In this document: in pieces, positions 35,432 to 44,326 of the stretch
How the letters are laid out: every line of letters begins with the position of its first letter
Position numbering within the stretch: the first letter of the stretch is position 1
NCBI RefSeq assembly: GCF_025963695.1
Contig: NZ_JAOQAH010000063.1
Coordinates: 1-64,000 of the forward strand
DNA length: 64,000 nt
Origin: Segetibacter sp.
GTDB lineage: Bacteria > Bacteroidota > Bacteroidia > Chitinophagales > Chitinophagaceae
Reading direction: 5' to 3'
Translations under genes and position numbers: made by a program
The notes under the pieces: generated by a model
What the model was told of the DNA's origin: nothing
Seen by the model: the letters and a program-made list of their open reading frames with translations, nothing else
Databases searched by the model: none

Positions 35432-36016
35432 TTAACCGCTTACAATATTAAAAAATATAAACAGGTAAATCCATATCGCATCCACAAAATGCCAGTAAGT
35501 ACTAGCCACTTCAATTGGCACACTACTGTAATTTTTCTTCCTGCTGCTGTAAGCCCGTACAAATAAAACCATCAATACTACAACGCCACCCAAAACGTGT
35601 AACATATGCACGCCGGTAATTACACCCAAAAAAGAACCAGCCGCATTACTATTGCTTCCAATTAACTTCACTCCATGACTTTGTAGATATTCAAATCCTG
35701 TCCATTGCAAAATCGTAAATACAACACCTAATACAGCAGTCACTGTAACCAAGGCTCTATATCTTGCCATATTACGGTCTTTAAAAGCTTTTGTAGCAAG
35801 AGAAATTGTAAGGCTGCTCAATAATATTACCACTGTCGAATACCAGAACACGGGCGGCAAAGTAAACTCCAGCCAATTATTTCCATCATTTCGTTTTACG
35901 ATATATGCACTGGTAAAACCTGCAAACATCATTAAAATACTTGCCATGGCCACCCACAAAGAGAATTTGTGCGGGTGTATTTTCTTACGTTGTTGATCAC
36001 TCACGGTTGCCATCAT
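35432..36016 (-). CDS. Cytochrome c oxidase subunit III (shorter copy)
   Basis: 194 residues with five membrane segments. FSLWVAMASILMMFAGFTSAYIV, FLGVITGVHMLHVLGGVVVLM and ASTYWHFVDAIWIYLFIFFNI are heme-copper oxidase subunit III features. It lacks the two N-terminal helices of long COX3. Tandem subunit III genes are usual in Bacteroidota oxidase loci; whether both enter one complex is not known. Dispersed repeat copy 10 lies between this gene and heme O synthase. Confidence 0.88.
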   Translation of the reverse strand: MMATVSDQQRKKIHPHKFSLWVAMASILMMFAGFTSAYIVKRNDGNNWLEFTLPPVFWYSTVVILLSSLTISLATKAFKDRNMARYRALVTVTAVLGVVFTILQWTGFEYLQSHGVKLIGSNSNAAGSFLGVITGVHMLHVLGGVVVLMVLFVRAYSSRKKNYSSVPIEVASTYWHFVDAIWIYLFIFFNIVSG

Positions 36017-36068
36017 CTCTAAGTTTTTATATTTTTCTGTAACAAGCAGTTTGTCTTAATTCTACCAT

Positions 36069-36088
36069 GTTGCGTCGCACTCTTGTAC
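36069..36088 (+). repeat. Dispersed 20-bp element, copy 10 (subfamily B consensus)
   Basis: GTTGCGTCGCACTCTTGTAC, with the upstream box CAAGCAGT 18 bp before it (36043-36050). It lies within the respiratory gene block, opposite to the direction of transcription. Confidence 0.92.
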
Positions 36089-36107
36089 ATGTTATCATTA
36101 GCAGCCA

Positions 36108-37016
36108 TTAGCTGTTTACTTTGTCAAGCAACAATGCTAACAAAACAATCGGCAGGTATATGTAACTGCTAAACATTACCCTTCTTGCTGCTTTCACATC
36201 CATTTCTATATATAGCCTTATGCATTGCGCCACCATACATAAGTTACAGATTAGCACGATCCACAAACTTAAGGAACCACTGATATTAAAATAATAAGGC
36301 AATATTCCAACAGGAATCATTATTAAAGCATACACCACTGACTGTAACGCTGTAAACTTAGTAGGACCTTTGTCTGAAGGCAACAACTTAAAACCGGCTT
36401 TGCTATAATCGTTATGTGCGACCCATGCAATGGCCCAAAAATGCGGAAACTGCCACAGAAATTGCATTCCAAATAAGATCCAGCCGCCTACACTGAACTC
36501 GCCTGTTCCTGCCACCCATCCAATCAGGCAAGGCAAAGCACCAGGAAAAGCCCCAACCAGAACCGCTATAGAATTTACCTTCTTTAAAGGTGTATATATG
36601 TATGCATATAAAAAAAGACTGAAGGCTGATAACAGCGCAGAAGTAAGATTAAAAAATTGCCACATTAATAAAACCCCTACAACGCCAGCGACCAAAGCAA
36701 AAGTATAGGCTTCCTGCTGGCTCATTCTTCCGTCAGCAACTGGCCTTTTCCCGGTTCTCTTCATCATCGCATCTGTATCTTTCTCAACAGCCTGGTTTAT
36801 TGCGTTCGCACTTCCCGTTACCAACATGCCGGCAACAAATAACAATACAACCATTTTTAGGTTATAAGTAATTTCAGGCGCCAATAAATAACAGATTACA
36901 CAAGAAAACACCACCGTAAAGCTTAAAGTAAACTTGATCAACTGAAAGTAATCTTTCACTTTAGCAGCTACTTTAAAGCTCGTCGATATATTTTCTGTTG
37001 TACTCATCATCTCCAT
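36108..37016 (-). CDS. ctaB: Protoheme IX farnesyltransferase (heme O synthase)
   Basis: 302 residues from the ATG at 37016. The frame is open to a TTG at 37040, but that lies inside a hairpin; Met codons at 37010 and 37007 are also possible. The prenyltransferase motif NAINQAVEKDTDAMMKRTGKR provides the Asp-rich site, followed by RPVADGRMS and YTPLKKVNSIAVLVGAFPGALP. Nine membrane segments. It adds a farnesyl group to heme B to give heme O, the precursor of heme A. Its position beside ctaD fits supply of heme for the aa3 oxidase. Confidence 0.93.
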   Translation of the reverse strand: MEMMSTTENISTSFKVAAKVKDYFQLIKFTLSFTVVFSCVICYLLAPEITYNLKMVVLLFVAGMLVTGSANAINQAVEKDTDAMMKRTGKRPVADGRMSQQEAYTFALVAGVVGVLLMWQFFNLTSALLSAFSLFLYAYIYTPLKKVNSIAVLVGAFPGALPCLIGWVAGTGEFSVGGWILFGMQFLWQFPHFWAIAWVAHNDYSKAGFKLLPSDKGPTKFTALQSVVYALIMIPVGILPYYFNISGSLSLWIVLICNLCMVAQCIRLYIEMDVKAARRVMFSSYIYLPIVLLALLLDKVNS

Positions 37017-37038
37017 CCGATCTTTCCTTTTTAAAAGC

Positions 37039-37062
37039 AATGCCCTGATAACTCAGGGCATT
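37039..37062 (-). terminator. Hairpin between ctaD and ctaB
   Basis: AATGCCCTG pairs with CAGGGCATT around a 6-nt loop, followed on the minus strand by GCTTTT. A second stem (37072-37079 with 37090-37097) lies closer to ctaD. They suggest partial termination after oxidase subunit I. Confidence 0.55.
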
Positions 37063-37102
37063 ATATTATTTTTTCTGCCGACCAAAACAGGCAGAAACGT
37101 TA

Positions 37103-38929
37103 TTAATGATTCGTAGTTTCCCCTGCACCAACTGGTGTTGTCTGAGCAATAAAATCTTTACCATCCTTACCGTAATCGTATGCCCAACGATGTACCTCAG
37201 GAATTTCACCAGGCCAATTACCGTGTCCTGGATTAATAGGTGTAGTCCATTCTAAAGTAGTTGACCCCCACGGGTTTTGCGAGGTAACTTTCCTTCCCTT
37301 GTACATAGAATAAAAGAAATTGAACAAGAACAATAACTGAACAGCAAATACGATAATTGCAACAATGCTTATAAACACATTTAAACCTTCAAACATCTTA
37401 AAGCTCTCCCAGTTTGTATAATCGTAGTAACGGCGAGGCATCCCTGCCAAACCTTCGTAGTGCATAGGCCAGAAAATAAGATAAGCACCGGCAAACGTAA
37501 CCCAAAAGTGAATGTAAGCCAGGGTATTATTCATATAACGACCGAACATTTTCGGGTACCAGTGATAAATCCCCGCGTACATTCCAAATATACCTGCAAC
37601 GCCCATAACTAAGTGAAAGTGCGCAATGATAAAGTAGGTATCATGTAAGTGAATATCTAAGGCCGAGTTACCTAACCAAATACCTGTTAATCCTCCTGAA
37701 ATAAACATACTCACAAAGCCTATTGAATACAGCATTCCTGGTGTGAAGCGAATATTTCCCCTCCATAAAGTAGTTAACCAATTGAAAACCTTTATCGCCG
37801 AAGGGACCGCAATTAGTAGTGTCAACAAGACAAAAAATGATCCAAGGAAAGGATTCAAACCCGACACAAACATATGGTGCGCCCATACAAGAAAAGATAA
37901 AATCGCAATAGCAAACAACGACCCAATCATTGCCATATAACCAAATATAGGCTTACGCGAATTGGTACTCATCACCTCTGATACAATACCCATACCTGGA
38001 AGAATGATTATATAAACCTCCGGATGACCAAGAAACCAAAATAAGTGTTGGTATAGGATCGGGCTTCCCCCTTCATTTGGAAGCGCCCCTATTCCGTTAA
38101 CAAAAATATCACTGAGATAAAAGCTAGTCCCGAAATTACGGTCAAATATCAGCAGAATAAATCCCGACAATAAAACAGGGAATGACAGTACCCCTAATAC
38201 CGCGGTAAAGAAAAACGCCCAAATTGTTAGCGGAAGTCTCGTCATGCTCATTCCCTTGGTTCGCATGTTCAAAACCGTAGCGATGTAATTCAAGCCCCCC
38301 AATAATTGGGAGACCACAAACAAAGCCATACTTATCAACCAAAGATCCATACCGGTTTTAGATCCTGGAGACGTAGAACCGAGTGCACTTAACGGCGGAT
38401 AAGCTGTCCAACCGCCACTGAAAGGACCTGTTTCTACAAATAAAGAAGACAACATAATTATTGCCGAGGTAAAGAAGAACCAATAGCTCAGCATGTTCAT
38501 AAATGGCGAAGCCATGTCTCGTGCACCCACTTGCAAGGGTATGAGGAAGTTCGAAAAAGTACCACTCAATCCCGCAGTTAATACGAAAAACACCATCACG
38601 GTTCCATGAATAGTTACTAACGCATAATAGGACTCAGCTGTAATTTTCCCCCCTTTAGCCCAATGGCCGAGTAAAGTTTCTAGTATCGGAAAATTTTGGT
38701 CAGGATAAGCAAGTTGAATACGGAAAAGAACCGACATTAACCCACCTAGCACCGCCCACGCCATACCAGTAACAAGAAACTGCTTGGCGATCATTTTATG
38801 ATCCTGGCTGAAAATGTATTTTGTTATAAATGTTTCGTGGTGGTGATGACCTCCCTCCGCATGACCGTGATCATGACTACCGTGTGATGCGCCCTGTGCC
38901 GGAGCTGCATGTATCTGTTCGTTACTCAT
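37103..38929 (-). CDS. ctaD: Cytochrome c oxidase subunit I
   Basis: 608 residues from the ATG at 38929; the frame extends to a TTG six codons earlier. Twelve membrane helices. QLLGGLNYIATVLNMR, the binuclear-centre GHPEVYIIILPGMGIVSEV (CuB His and the cross-linked Tyr), AHHMFVSGL and HLHDTYFIIAHFHLVMGVAG (heme and CuB His) are all present. It reduces oxygen to water and pumps protons. The N-terminus has a His-rich stretch (HDHGHAEGGHHHHE) before the first helix, which might bind metal. It lies just downstream of subunit II. Confidence 0.96.
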   Translation of the reverse strand: MSNEQIHAAPAQGASHGSHDHGHAEGGHHHHETFITKYIFSQDHKMIAKQFLVTGMAWAVLGGLMSVLFRIQLAYPDQNFPILETLLGHWAKGGKITAESYYALVTIHGTVMVFFVLTAGLSGTFSNFLIPLQVGARDMASPFMNMLSYWFFFTSAIIMLSSLFVETGPFSGGWTAYPPLSALGSTSPGSKTGMDLWLISMALFVVSQLLGGLNYIATVLNMRTKGMSMTRLPLTIWAFFFTAVLGVLSFPVLLSGFILLIFDRNFGTSFYLSDIFVNGIGALPNEGGSPILYQHLFWFLGHPEVYIIILPGMGIVSEVMSTNSRKPIFGYMAMIGSLFAIAILSFLVWAHHMFVSGLNPFLGSFFVLLTLLIAVPSAIKVFNWLTTLWRGNIRFTPGMLYSIGFVSMFISGGLTGIWLGNSALDIHLHDTYFIIAHFHLVMGVAGIFGMYAGIYHWYPKMFGRYMNNTLAYIHFWVTFAGAYLIFWPMHYEGLAGMPRRYYDYTNWESFKMFEGLNVFISIVAIIVFAVQLLFLFNFFYSMYKGRKVTSQNPWGSTTLEWTTPINPGHGNWPGEIPEVHRWAYDYGKDGKDFIAQTTPVGAGETTNH

Positions 38930-38980
38930 ACCATTTATTTTTTTCAATCACCCTTTCAGGTACAATATTATTTCCTTCCC

Positions 38981-40108
38981 TTATTTCAATTTATTATTTT
39001 GGCCTCCGCCCGCTTGGATTACTGATGCGGTAGTTATGCTTGCAGCACTGTCAGGGGATGACGACGGGACTCCTCCTGGAGTTGGTGGCGCCGCGGACGG
39101 GTCTTTCTCCGGAAAAGCACCATAATAGTATGGTTTTTGTTTTGCAATCCACGCGTAGTACTCGTCTTCTTCCAGCACCTCTATAATTCCTTTCATTGAA
39201 TAATGTCCATTTCCGCACATCTGGTTACAACTTATCTCGTACTGGAAATTTGAATTACCGGTTTTCGTCTTCATCTCGGCAGTTGTATACTTTGGAGTAA
39301 ACCATAAAGTAGTTGGTATACCGGGAACTGCATCCATTTTTAAACGAAAGTGAACTAAGCCAACATCGTGAATAACATCCCTGGAACCAATGATAAGTTT
39401 AACAGGCCTGCCCTTTATAACATACATTGTGTTATCGTTGACAATATCATCAAAAGTAGCAGGGTCAGCCTTCTGATTCAGCTCCTTATTGTCGGCCCAA
39501 ACGAGACCAAGGTTGTTGTTTGAAGGATCAATATTCCTGAAATACCTTTTACCAAACTGATTATCCTTACCCGGATACCTGAAAATCCAACCAAACTGCC
39601 TTCCCGTTACTTCTACTATTAAAGACTCTTTAGGTGCATCACCAGTAAAAATAAACCAGTTACGCAAGCCAATAACAACCAGTATAGAAAGAACAATAGC
39701 TGGAACCACAGTCCAAACAACTTCCATGGTATTATTATGTGGAAAAAAGAAAACTTTTCTTTTTTCACTTTCCTGGTATTTATAAGCAAACCAAAATAAA
39801 AGTACTTGCGTGATGATGAATACTATTCCGGTTACTGCAAGGGTTATATTCAGCATCTCATCTACCTTCTCCCCCTCTATTGATGCGCTTTCCGAAAGAA
39901 CTCTGCCTTTTAAAATTTCATGGCAATAATAAACTCCTATTAACCCGAGTACTAAGAAAGCGATCATTAAAAATCCATTGATCTTATTGTCGTGTTTTCT
40001 TGCCTTCTCTTCCCCTTTAAGTATAGCCACATACTCACTTGCTTTAGCTATCTGGAAGATAACTACAAACAATAAAACGAGCACGGCGATTATAAAAAAT
40101 GTTGACAT
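38981..40108 (-). CDS. ctaC: Cytochrome c oxidase subunit II
   Basis: 375 residues. Hydrophobic segments at about residues 1-20, 46-64, 88-110 and 128-147 precede the cupredoxin domain, two more than in classical subunit II. The CuA site is EISCNQMCGNGHYSM with two Cys, His and Met, plus HDVGLVHFRLKMDAVPGIP earlier. There is no CXXCH, so this is an aa3- and not a caa3-type subunit; electrons must come from a separate or ActE/ActA heme. The C-terminal 35 residues are Pro/Ser/Ala-rich. Confidence 0.95.
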   Translation of the reverse strand: MSTFFIIAVLVLLFVVIFQIAKASEYVAILKGEEKARKHDNKINGFLMIAFLVLGLIGVYYCHEILKGRVLSESASIEGEKVDEMLNITLAVTGIVFIITQVLLFWFAYKYQESEKRKVFFFPHNNTMEVVWTVVPAIVLSILVVIGLRNWFIFTGDAPKESLIVEVTGRQFGWIFRYPGKDNQFGKRYFRNIDPSNNNLGLVWADNKELNQKADPATFDDIVNDNTMYVIKGRPVKLIIGSRDVIHDVGLVHFRLKMDAVPGIPTTLWFTPKYTTAEMKTKTGNSNFQYEISCNQMCGNGHYSMKGIIEVLEEDEYYAWIAKQKPYYYGAFPEKDPSAAPPTPGGVPSSSPDSAASITTASVIQAGGGQNNKLK

Positions 40109-40154
40109 AGCTGCTTCTAATATTTTTCTTTCTATAAATAAGTCTTCTCGGTCG

Positions 40155-41390
40155 TTAAGTGTGATGAATTATACTCTCCTTGAGGAACGGGTGATTTTTC
40201 GGGATCAAAGGTACTCTCGACAGGGCTTTTCCTACAAAGAAAATCATCATGCCTACAAAAAGTGCAGCTATCCCGAAGTCAAGCCATCCGAAGGTGACGT
40301 GGTCTCTGGAAACGCTTGCCATAACCATTTGATTAAAATCCATCCAGTGGCCGAAAATGATTAAAACTGCCATAAAAGCCACCACAGTATAATTTCTCTT
40401 TGAATTTTTGGTCATCAAAATTAGCAACGGACAAAGGAAATTAATCACAAGATTTAGATAATAAACTCCTTTCCAAACCCCATCCTTAGTACGAGGTTGA
40501 AAGTAAGTCGTTTCCTCAGGCTGGTTGGAGTACCATATCAGCATATACTGACTAAACCATAAATATGTCCAAAAAATGGAAAAAGCAAACATAAACTTAC
40601 CAATGTCGTGCAGGTGTTCGTCGTTCGTATATTCCAAATATCCCCTGTTCTTCAGATAAATAATAAATAACGCTATTAAAGCCATTCCCGCTACAAAAGA
40701 ACTTGCAAAAGTGTACCAGCTGTACATTGTGCTATACCAGTGAGTGTCGATGCTCATTAACCAAAGCCATGGCGTGGTTGAACCAACAGTTAATCCAAAC
40801 CAAACTAAAAATAGGGACCCTATAACAGTATTTCGGTGAATCCATTTATTTCCCTGTTCCTGATTCATTTCCGCCTGGTCACTTTCCTCAGATAGTTTCC
40901 TCATTCTCATTCCCAGGTAACTCCACAGCCCTATTGACAACAGTGTCCAGATCACGAAAAAAGGAGGATTTAAGAACCCTGTCTTCTTAAGAATAATTTG
41001 ATCATCTCCAGGAATACGCCAATGATAGATTAAATTATGATCGCCATGATTTAAACCAAATACAATAAAGAAAAGAATAAAAATAGCTATCAGGCCGAAA
41101 ATAGGTACAACCGCAGAAATTGCCTCTGGAACTCTTCTAAAAGTCACTTGCCACCCTCCATGAGCGAGCGTTGTAACGCATATAAAGAACATACTGGCAT
41201 TACAAATAAGTAAAAAGAAGATGCTGTTGTATAACAAAGTACCCCAGAAAATTGCTTGCTGATGTTCATCACTACTTAGTCCCTTGGTAATAAAACCAAT
41301 AATAAAGGCAAGAATACCCACACCCATCAATCCCATTGACCAGGTTTTCATTTTCCCCGATACTTCAAATTGCTCGCTAATAGATGCCAT
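40155..41390 (-). CDS. actF: Alternative complex III subunit ActF
   Basis: 411 residues with about ten membrane segments (for example MGLMGVGILAFIIGFITKGL and FVIWTLLSIGLWSYLGMRMR). It belongs to the quinol:cytochrome c oxidoreductase membrane subunit family related to ActC/NrfD, with WFSQYMLIWYSNQPEETTYF as a family-like segment. It is part of the membrane module that oxidises menaquinol. It closes the act genes and is followed by ctaC at 46 bp. Confidence 0.9.
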   Translation of the reverse strand: MASISEQFEVSGKMKTWSMGLMGVGILAFIIGFITKGLSSDEHQQAIFWGTLLYNSIFFLLICNASMFFICVTTLAHGGWQVTFRRVPEAISAVVPIFGLIAIFILFFIVFGLNHGDHNLIYHWRIPGDDQIILKKTGFLNPPFFVIWTLLSIGLWSYLGMRMRKLSEESDQAEMNQEQGNKWIHRNTVIGSLFLVWFGLTVGSTTPWLWLMSIDTHWYSTMYSWYTFASSFVAGMALIALFIIYLKNRGYLEYTNDEHLHDIGKFMFAFSIFWTYLWFSQYMLIWYSNQPEETTYFQPRTKDGVWKGVYYLNLVINFLCPLLILMTKNSKRNYTVVAFMAVLIIFGHWMDFNQMVMASVSRDHVTFGWLDFGIAALFVGMMIFFVGKALSRVPLIPKNHPFLKESIIHHT

Positions 41391-41428
41391 CTTAATTTAT
41401 TTTGATTGCAGTTTGTTTCGTCTGGTTA

Positions 41429-42082
41429 TTATTGTGCTGTTGTCATCGTTGATCCTGCGACTGCGGCGCTAGCAGTACTGTCAGTGCCAGCAGCAGCATC
41501 TGAAGACTCAGCGGAGCCTTGCTTCGATTTTATATATTGTGCCACCATCCAGCGCTGTTTCCTATTTAACTGTGACGCATAACTTCCCATCAGGTTTTTC
41601 CCGTAAGTCATCACGTGATAAAGTGTTCCCTCACTTAGCGCTTCGTACTTTGCATCTCCAACCAGCATAGCGGGTTTAGCAGCGTAAGGGCCTTTTCCAT
41701 CATTGTACAATGGGCCATTACCGTTAAGTGTCGTTCCATGGCAAATAGCACAATTGATTAGGTACAATCTCTCCGCCTCCACCATTTCCGTATCGTTCAA
41801 CCTCGGTAACGGATTGGCATAGCCGGCACTTTGTGCATAACCAGTACTATCATTGTTTAAGTGATAGGGAAGTTCTTCACCCCTACTAACCGTACCTGAC
41901 ACAGGCCTATTATTAAAAGTTACCCCTTTTGAAGATAAGTTCGAATGATCGTCATAAGTCTCATAAGCACGACTTTGTTTCATGTCCGGCATATAATCAA
42001 GTCCGGGCTTGCTGTTATCCCCGCAACTCATAACCAAAACTCCTGTAAGGGTAAAGACAGATATAATTGCTAATTTCTTCAT
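41429..42082 (-). CDS. actE: Alternative complex III subunit ActE, monoheme cytochrome c lipoprotein
   Basis: 217 residues. LTGVLVMSC with Cys20 is a lipobox. The heme c site is CAICHG (Cys111, Cys114, His115) and Met165 in GKNLMGSYAS is the probable axial ligand. In alternative complex III this subunit passes electrons from the complex toward the oxidase. The C-terminal 25 residues are Ser/Ala-rich and probably flexible. It lies between actD and actF. Confidence 0.92.
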   Translation of the reverse strand: MKKLAIISVFTLTGVLVMSCGDNSKPGLDYMPDMKQSRAYETYDDHSNLSSKGVTFNNRPVSGTVSRGEELPYHLNNDSTGYAQSAGYANPLPRLNDTEMVEAERLYLINCAICHGTTLNGNGPLYNDGKGPYAAKPAMLVGDAKYEALSEGTLYHVMTYGKNLMGSYASQLNRKQRWMVAQYIKSKQGSAESSDAAAGTDSTASAAVAGSTMTTAQ

Positions 42083-42106
42083 CTTTTGTTTGTTCTTATT
42101 ATTCCG

Positions 42107-42697
42107 TTATCCAATTACCGGATTTTCTTCCCTGTATAATTTTGGCTCCACATCGTACCTTCCAAACCACCAACCCGACTCAGCGACCTGGTAACTCACC
42201 TCTTTAGCCCCTGCACTTTGCAAAAAACCTTTTAGATCTTCCACATTTGTTCTGTCAGTACATTCTATTGCCATCACAAAAAGATCATCTGTAGCCCTGG
42301 GATGAAAATGGTGTTTACGTACAAATGGTGCTAACTGGCATAGGTAACAAAAAGTCATAACCATACCTACCGCAGCAAATAACACCGTTAATTCAAAAAC
42401 AATTGGAATAAATGCAGGCAAAGGAAAATTTGGCTTTCCGCCAATATTCATTGGCCAGTCTTTCGTAAACACCCAACCCATTCCAGCAAGGGCGGTAGTA
42501 GTTCCTAAAATACCGTAAATAAATCCGGCAGTATGAAGACTGGTTTCTCTCATCCCTAAAGCATGATCTAAACCATGAACCGGAAAAGGAGTGTACACGT
42601 CCTGAATTTTATAGCCAGCGTTTCTTACCTTTTTCACCGCCGGAAATAAAACTTCCTCGTCATCAAAACATCCAACAACATATCTTTTTAGTGCCAT
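42107..42697 (-). CDS. actD: Alternative complex III subunit ActD (DUF3341)
   Basis: 196 residues. The DUF3341 start VVGCFDDEEVLFPAVKKVRNAGYKIQDVYTPFPVHGLD is clear, followed by two membrane helices (YGILGTTTALAGMGWVFT and LTVLFAAVGMVMTFCYL) and a soluble end. It is a peripheral and membrane subunit of the complex with no cofactor. The order actC-actD-actE is the standard one. Confidence 0.93.
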   Translation of the reverse strand: MALKRYVVGCFDDEEVLFPAVKKVRNAGYKIQDVYTPFPVHGLDHALGMRETSLHTAGFIYGILGTTTALAGMGWVFTKDWPMNIGGKPNFPLPAFIPIVFELTVLFAAVGMVMTFCYLCQLAPFVRKHHFHPRATDDLFVMAIECTDRTNVEDLKGFLQSAGAKEVSYQVAESGWWFGRYDVEPKLYREENPVIG

Positions 42698-42768
42698 ACT
42701 TTTTAGCTTTTAGCTGTTAGCTTTCTTAAAATGTAATATAACTTCCAGGTAGCACCACGCCACTACTT

Positions 42769-44208
42769 CTAATGTGCATAATCGTGCGCAAACTCCTCCA
42801 CCTTTTGATCCTCTACTTTATCCATCTTCTCCTTATAATTCTCGCCCGAAGTCTTCAAAACATATTTGATTTCAGCAACAGCAATTGTAGGAAAGTATTT
42901 TGCGAAAAGAAAGAAACAGGTAAAGAATAAGCCGAAAGTACCTAAATAGAAGCCGATTTCCCATATCGTTGGGCTGTAATAATAGCTCCAGCTACTTGGA
43001 AGGTAATCGCGGTACAAAGAAGTAACAATGATTACAAACCTCTCGAACCACATTCCAATGTTAACAATAACACTCATAAAGAACGTGAACACAACATTTC
43101 TCCGCAACTTCTTGAACCAAAAAACCTGTGGTGAAACAACATTACAAAACATCATTCCCCAGTAACTCCAACCGTATGGACTAAAAATATTTGCGCGGCT
43201 ATAGAAGAATGCGTAAGCTTCATATTCATTCTGGCTATACCAGGCCATAAATAATTCGGTTAAATAAGCACAGCCCACAATAGAACCCGTCAAAACGATT
43301 ACTTTATTCATCGCTTCAATATGACCAAGAGTGATATATTCCTGTAGATTCAACACTTTCCGCACAACAATCAGCAAAGTTTGCACCATGGCAAATCCCG
43401 AGAAAATTGCACCCGCTACAAAGTAAGGAGGGAAGATAGTCGTATGCCAGCCCGGTATTACCGATGTGGCAAAGTCAAATGATACAATGGTATGTACTGA
43501 GAGTACAAGCGGCGTGCTCAAACCTGCAAGTACTAATGACAGTGCCTCATGTCTTTGCCAATGTTTAGTACTCCCTGTCCAGCCAAAAGCTAAAATTCCG
43601 TAAGTCAACTTCCGAAACTTAGTTTTAGCCCTGTCCCTTACAGTTGCAAGATCAGGTAACAAACCAGAATACCAGAACAACAGCGATACAGTAAAATAAG
43701 TAGATATCGCAAACACGTCCCACAGAAGAGGAGAGTCAAAGTTCACCCAAACCGGACCCCGTGTATTTCCATAGGGAAAAATGAAGAATGCTAACCAAAC
43801 ACGACCCATGTGAAATATAGGAAACTGACCCGCACATATTACAGCGAAAATCGTCATCGCTTCAGCGGCCCTGTTTACACCCGTTCTCCAACCTTGCCTG
43901 AATAATAGAAGTATAGCGGAGATCAATGTTCCCGCATGGCCAATACCAACCCACCACACAAAGTTGGTAATATCCCAACCCCAACCAACCGTCTTATTTA
44001 AATTCCACTGGCCAATACCATAAGTAACATCCCTGTAAACACTATAAACCCCAAATAGCAAAAGAGCAACAGAAATAGAAAATCCTATATACCACAATTT
44101 TGACGGCTTTGCCTCAATAGGACGAATAATGTCTTCCGTAATCTGGTGATAGTCTTTGTTACCGTCTACCAGAGGTTCCCTAATTTGCGATTCGTACTTT
44201 AAATGCAT
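42769..44208 (-). CDS. actC: Alternative complex III subunit ActC (NrfD/PsrC-like)
   Basis: 479 residues with about ten membrane segments. Typical phrases are TNFVWWVGIGHAGTLISAILLLFRQGWR, SHTIVSFDFATSVIPGWHTT-type sequence (VHTIVSFDFATSVIPGWHTT) and FVAGAIFSGFAMVQTLL. As an NrfD-like protein it forms the quinol-binding part that passes electrons to the iron-sulfur subunit ActB. Dispersed repeat copy 11 lies between this gene and actB. Confidence 0.95.
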   Translation of the reverse strand: MHLKYESQIREPLVDGNKDYHQITEDIIRPIEAKPSKLWYIGFSISVALLLFGVYSVYRDVTYGIGQWNLNKTVGWGWDITNFVWWVGIGHAGTLISAILLLFRQGWRTGVNRAAEAMTIFAVICAGQFPIFHMGRVWLAFFIFPYGNTRGPVWVNFDSPLLWDVFAISTYFTVSLLFWYSGLLPDLATVRDRAKTKFRKLTYGILAFGWTGSTKHWQRHEALSLVLAGLSTPLVLSVHTIVSFDFATSVIPGWHTTIFPPYFVAGAIFSGFAMVQTLLIVVRKVLNLQEYITLGHIEAMNKVIVLTGSIVGCAYLTELFMAWYSQNEYEAYAFFYSRANIFSPYGWSYWGMMFCNVVSPQVFWFKKLRRNVVFTFFMSVIVNIGMWFERFVIIVTSLYRDYLPSSWSYYYSPTIWEIGFYLGTFGLFFTCFFLFAKYFPTIAVAEIKYVLKTSGENYKEKMDKVEDQKVEEFAHDYAH

Positions 44209-44296
44209 CTGATTTGGTTTAGAACCAGCTATGGCTGATCTTAAATAATTTTATTGATTCTTATTGTCCAAACTTTCTTGTCTCTATTCGACATCT

Positions 44297-44316
44297 GTTG
44301 CGTCGCACTCTTGTAC
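44297..44316 (+). repeat. Dispersed 20-bp element, copy 11 (subfamily B consensus)
   Basis: GTTGCGTCGCACTCTTGTAC, preceded by ACATCT, between actC and actB and opposite in direction to them. It interrupts what is usually a tight operon. Confidence 0.92.
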
Positions 44317-44326
44317 TGTCAGATCT

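Noticed and set aside
37072..37097. Second terminator after ctaD
   Set aside because: The stem is good but is followed by A-rich sequence on the minus strand, so termination is doubtful.
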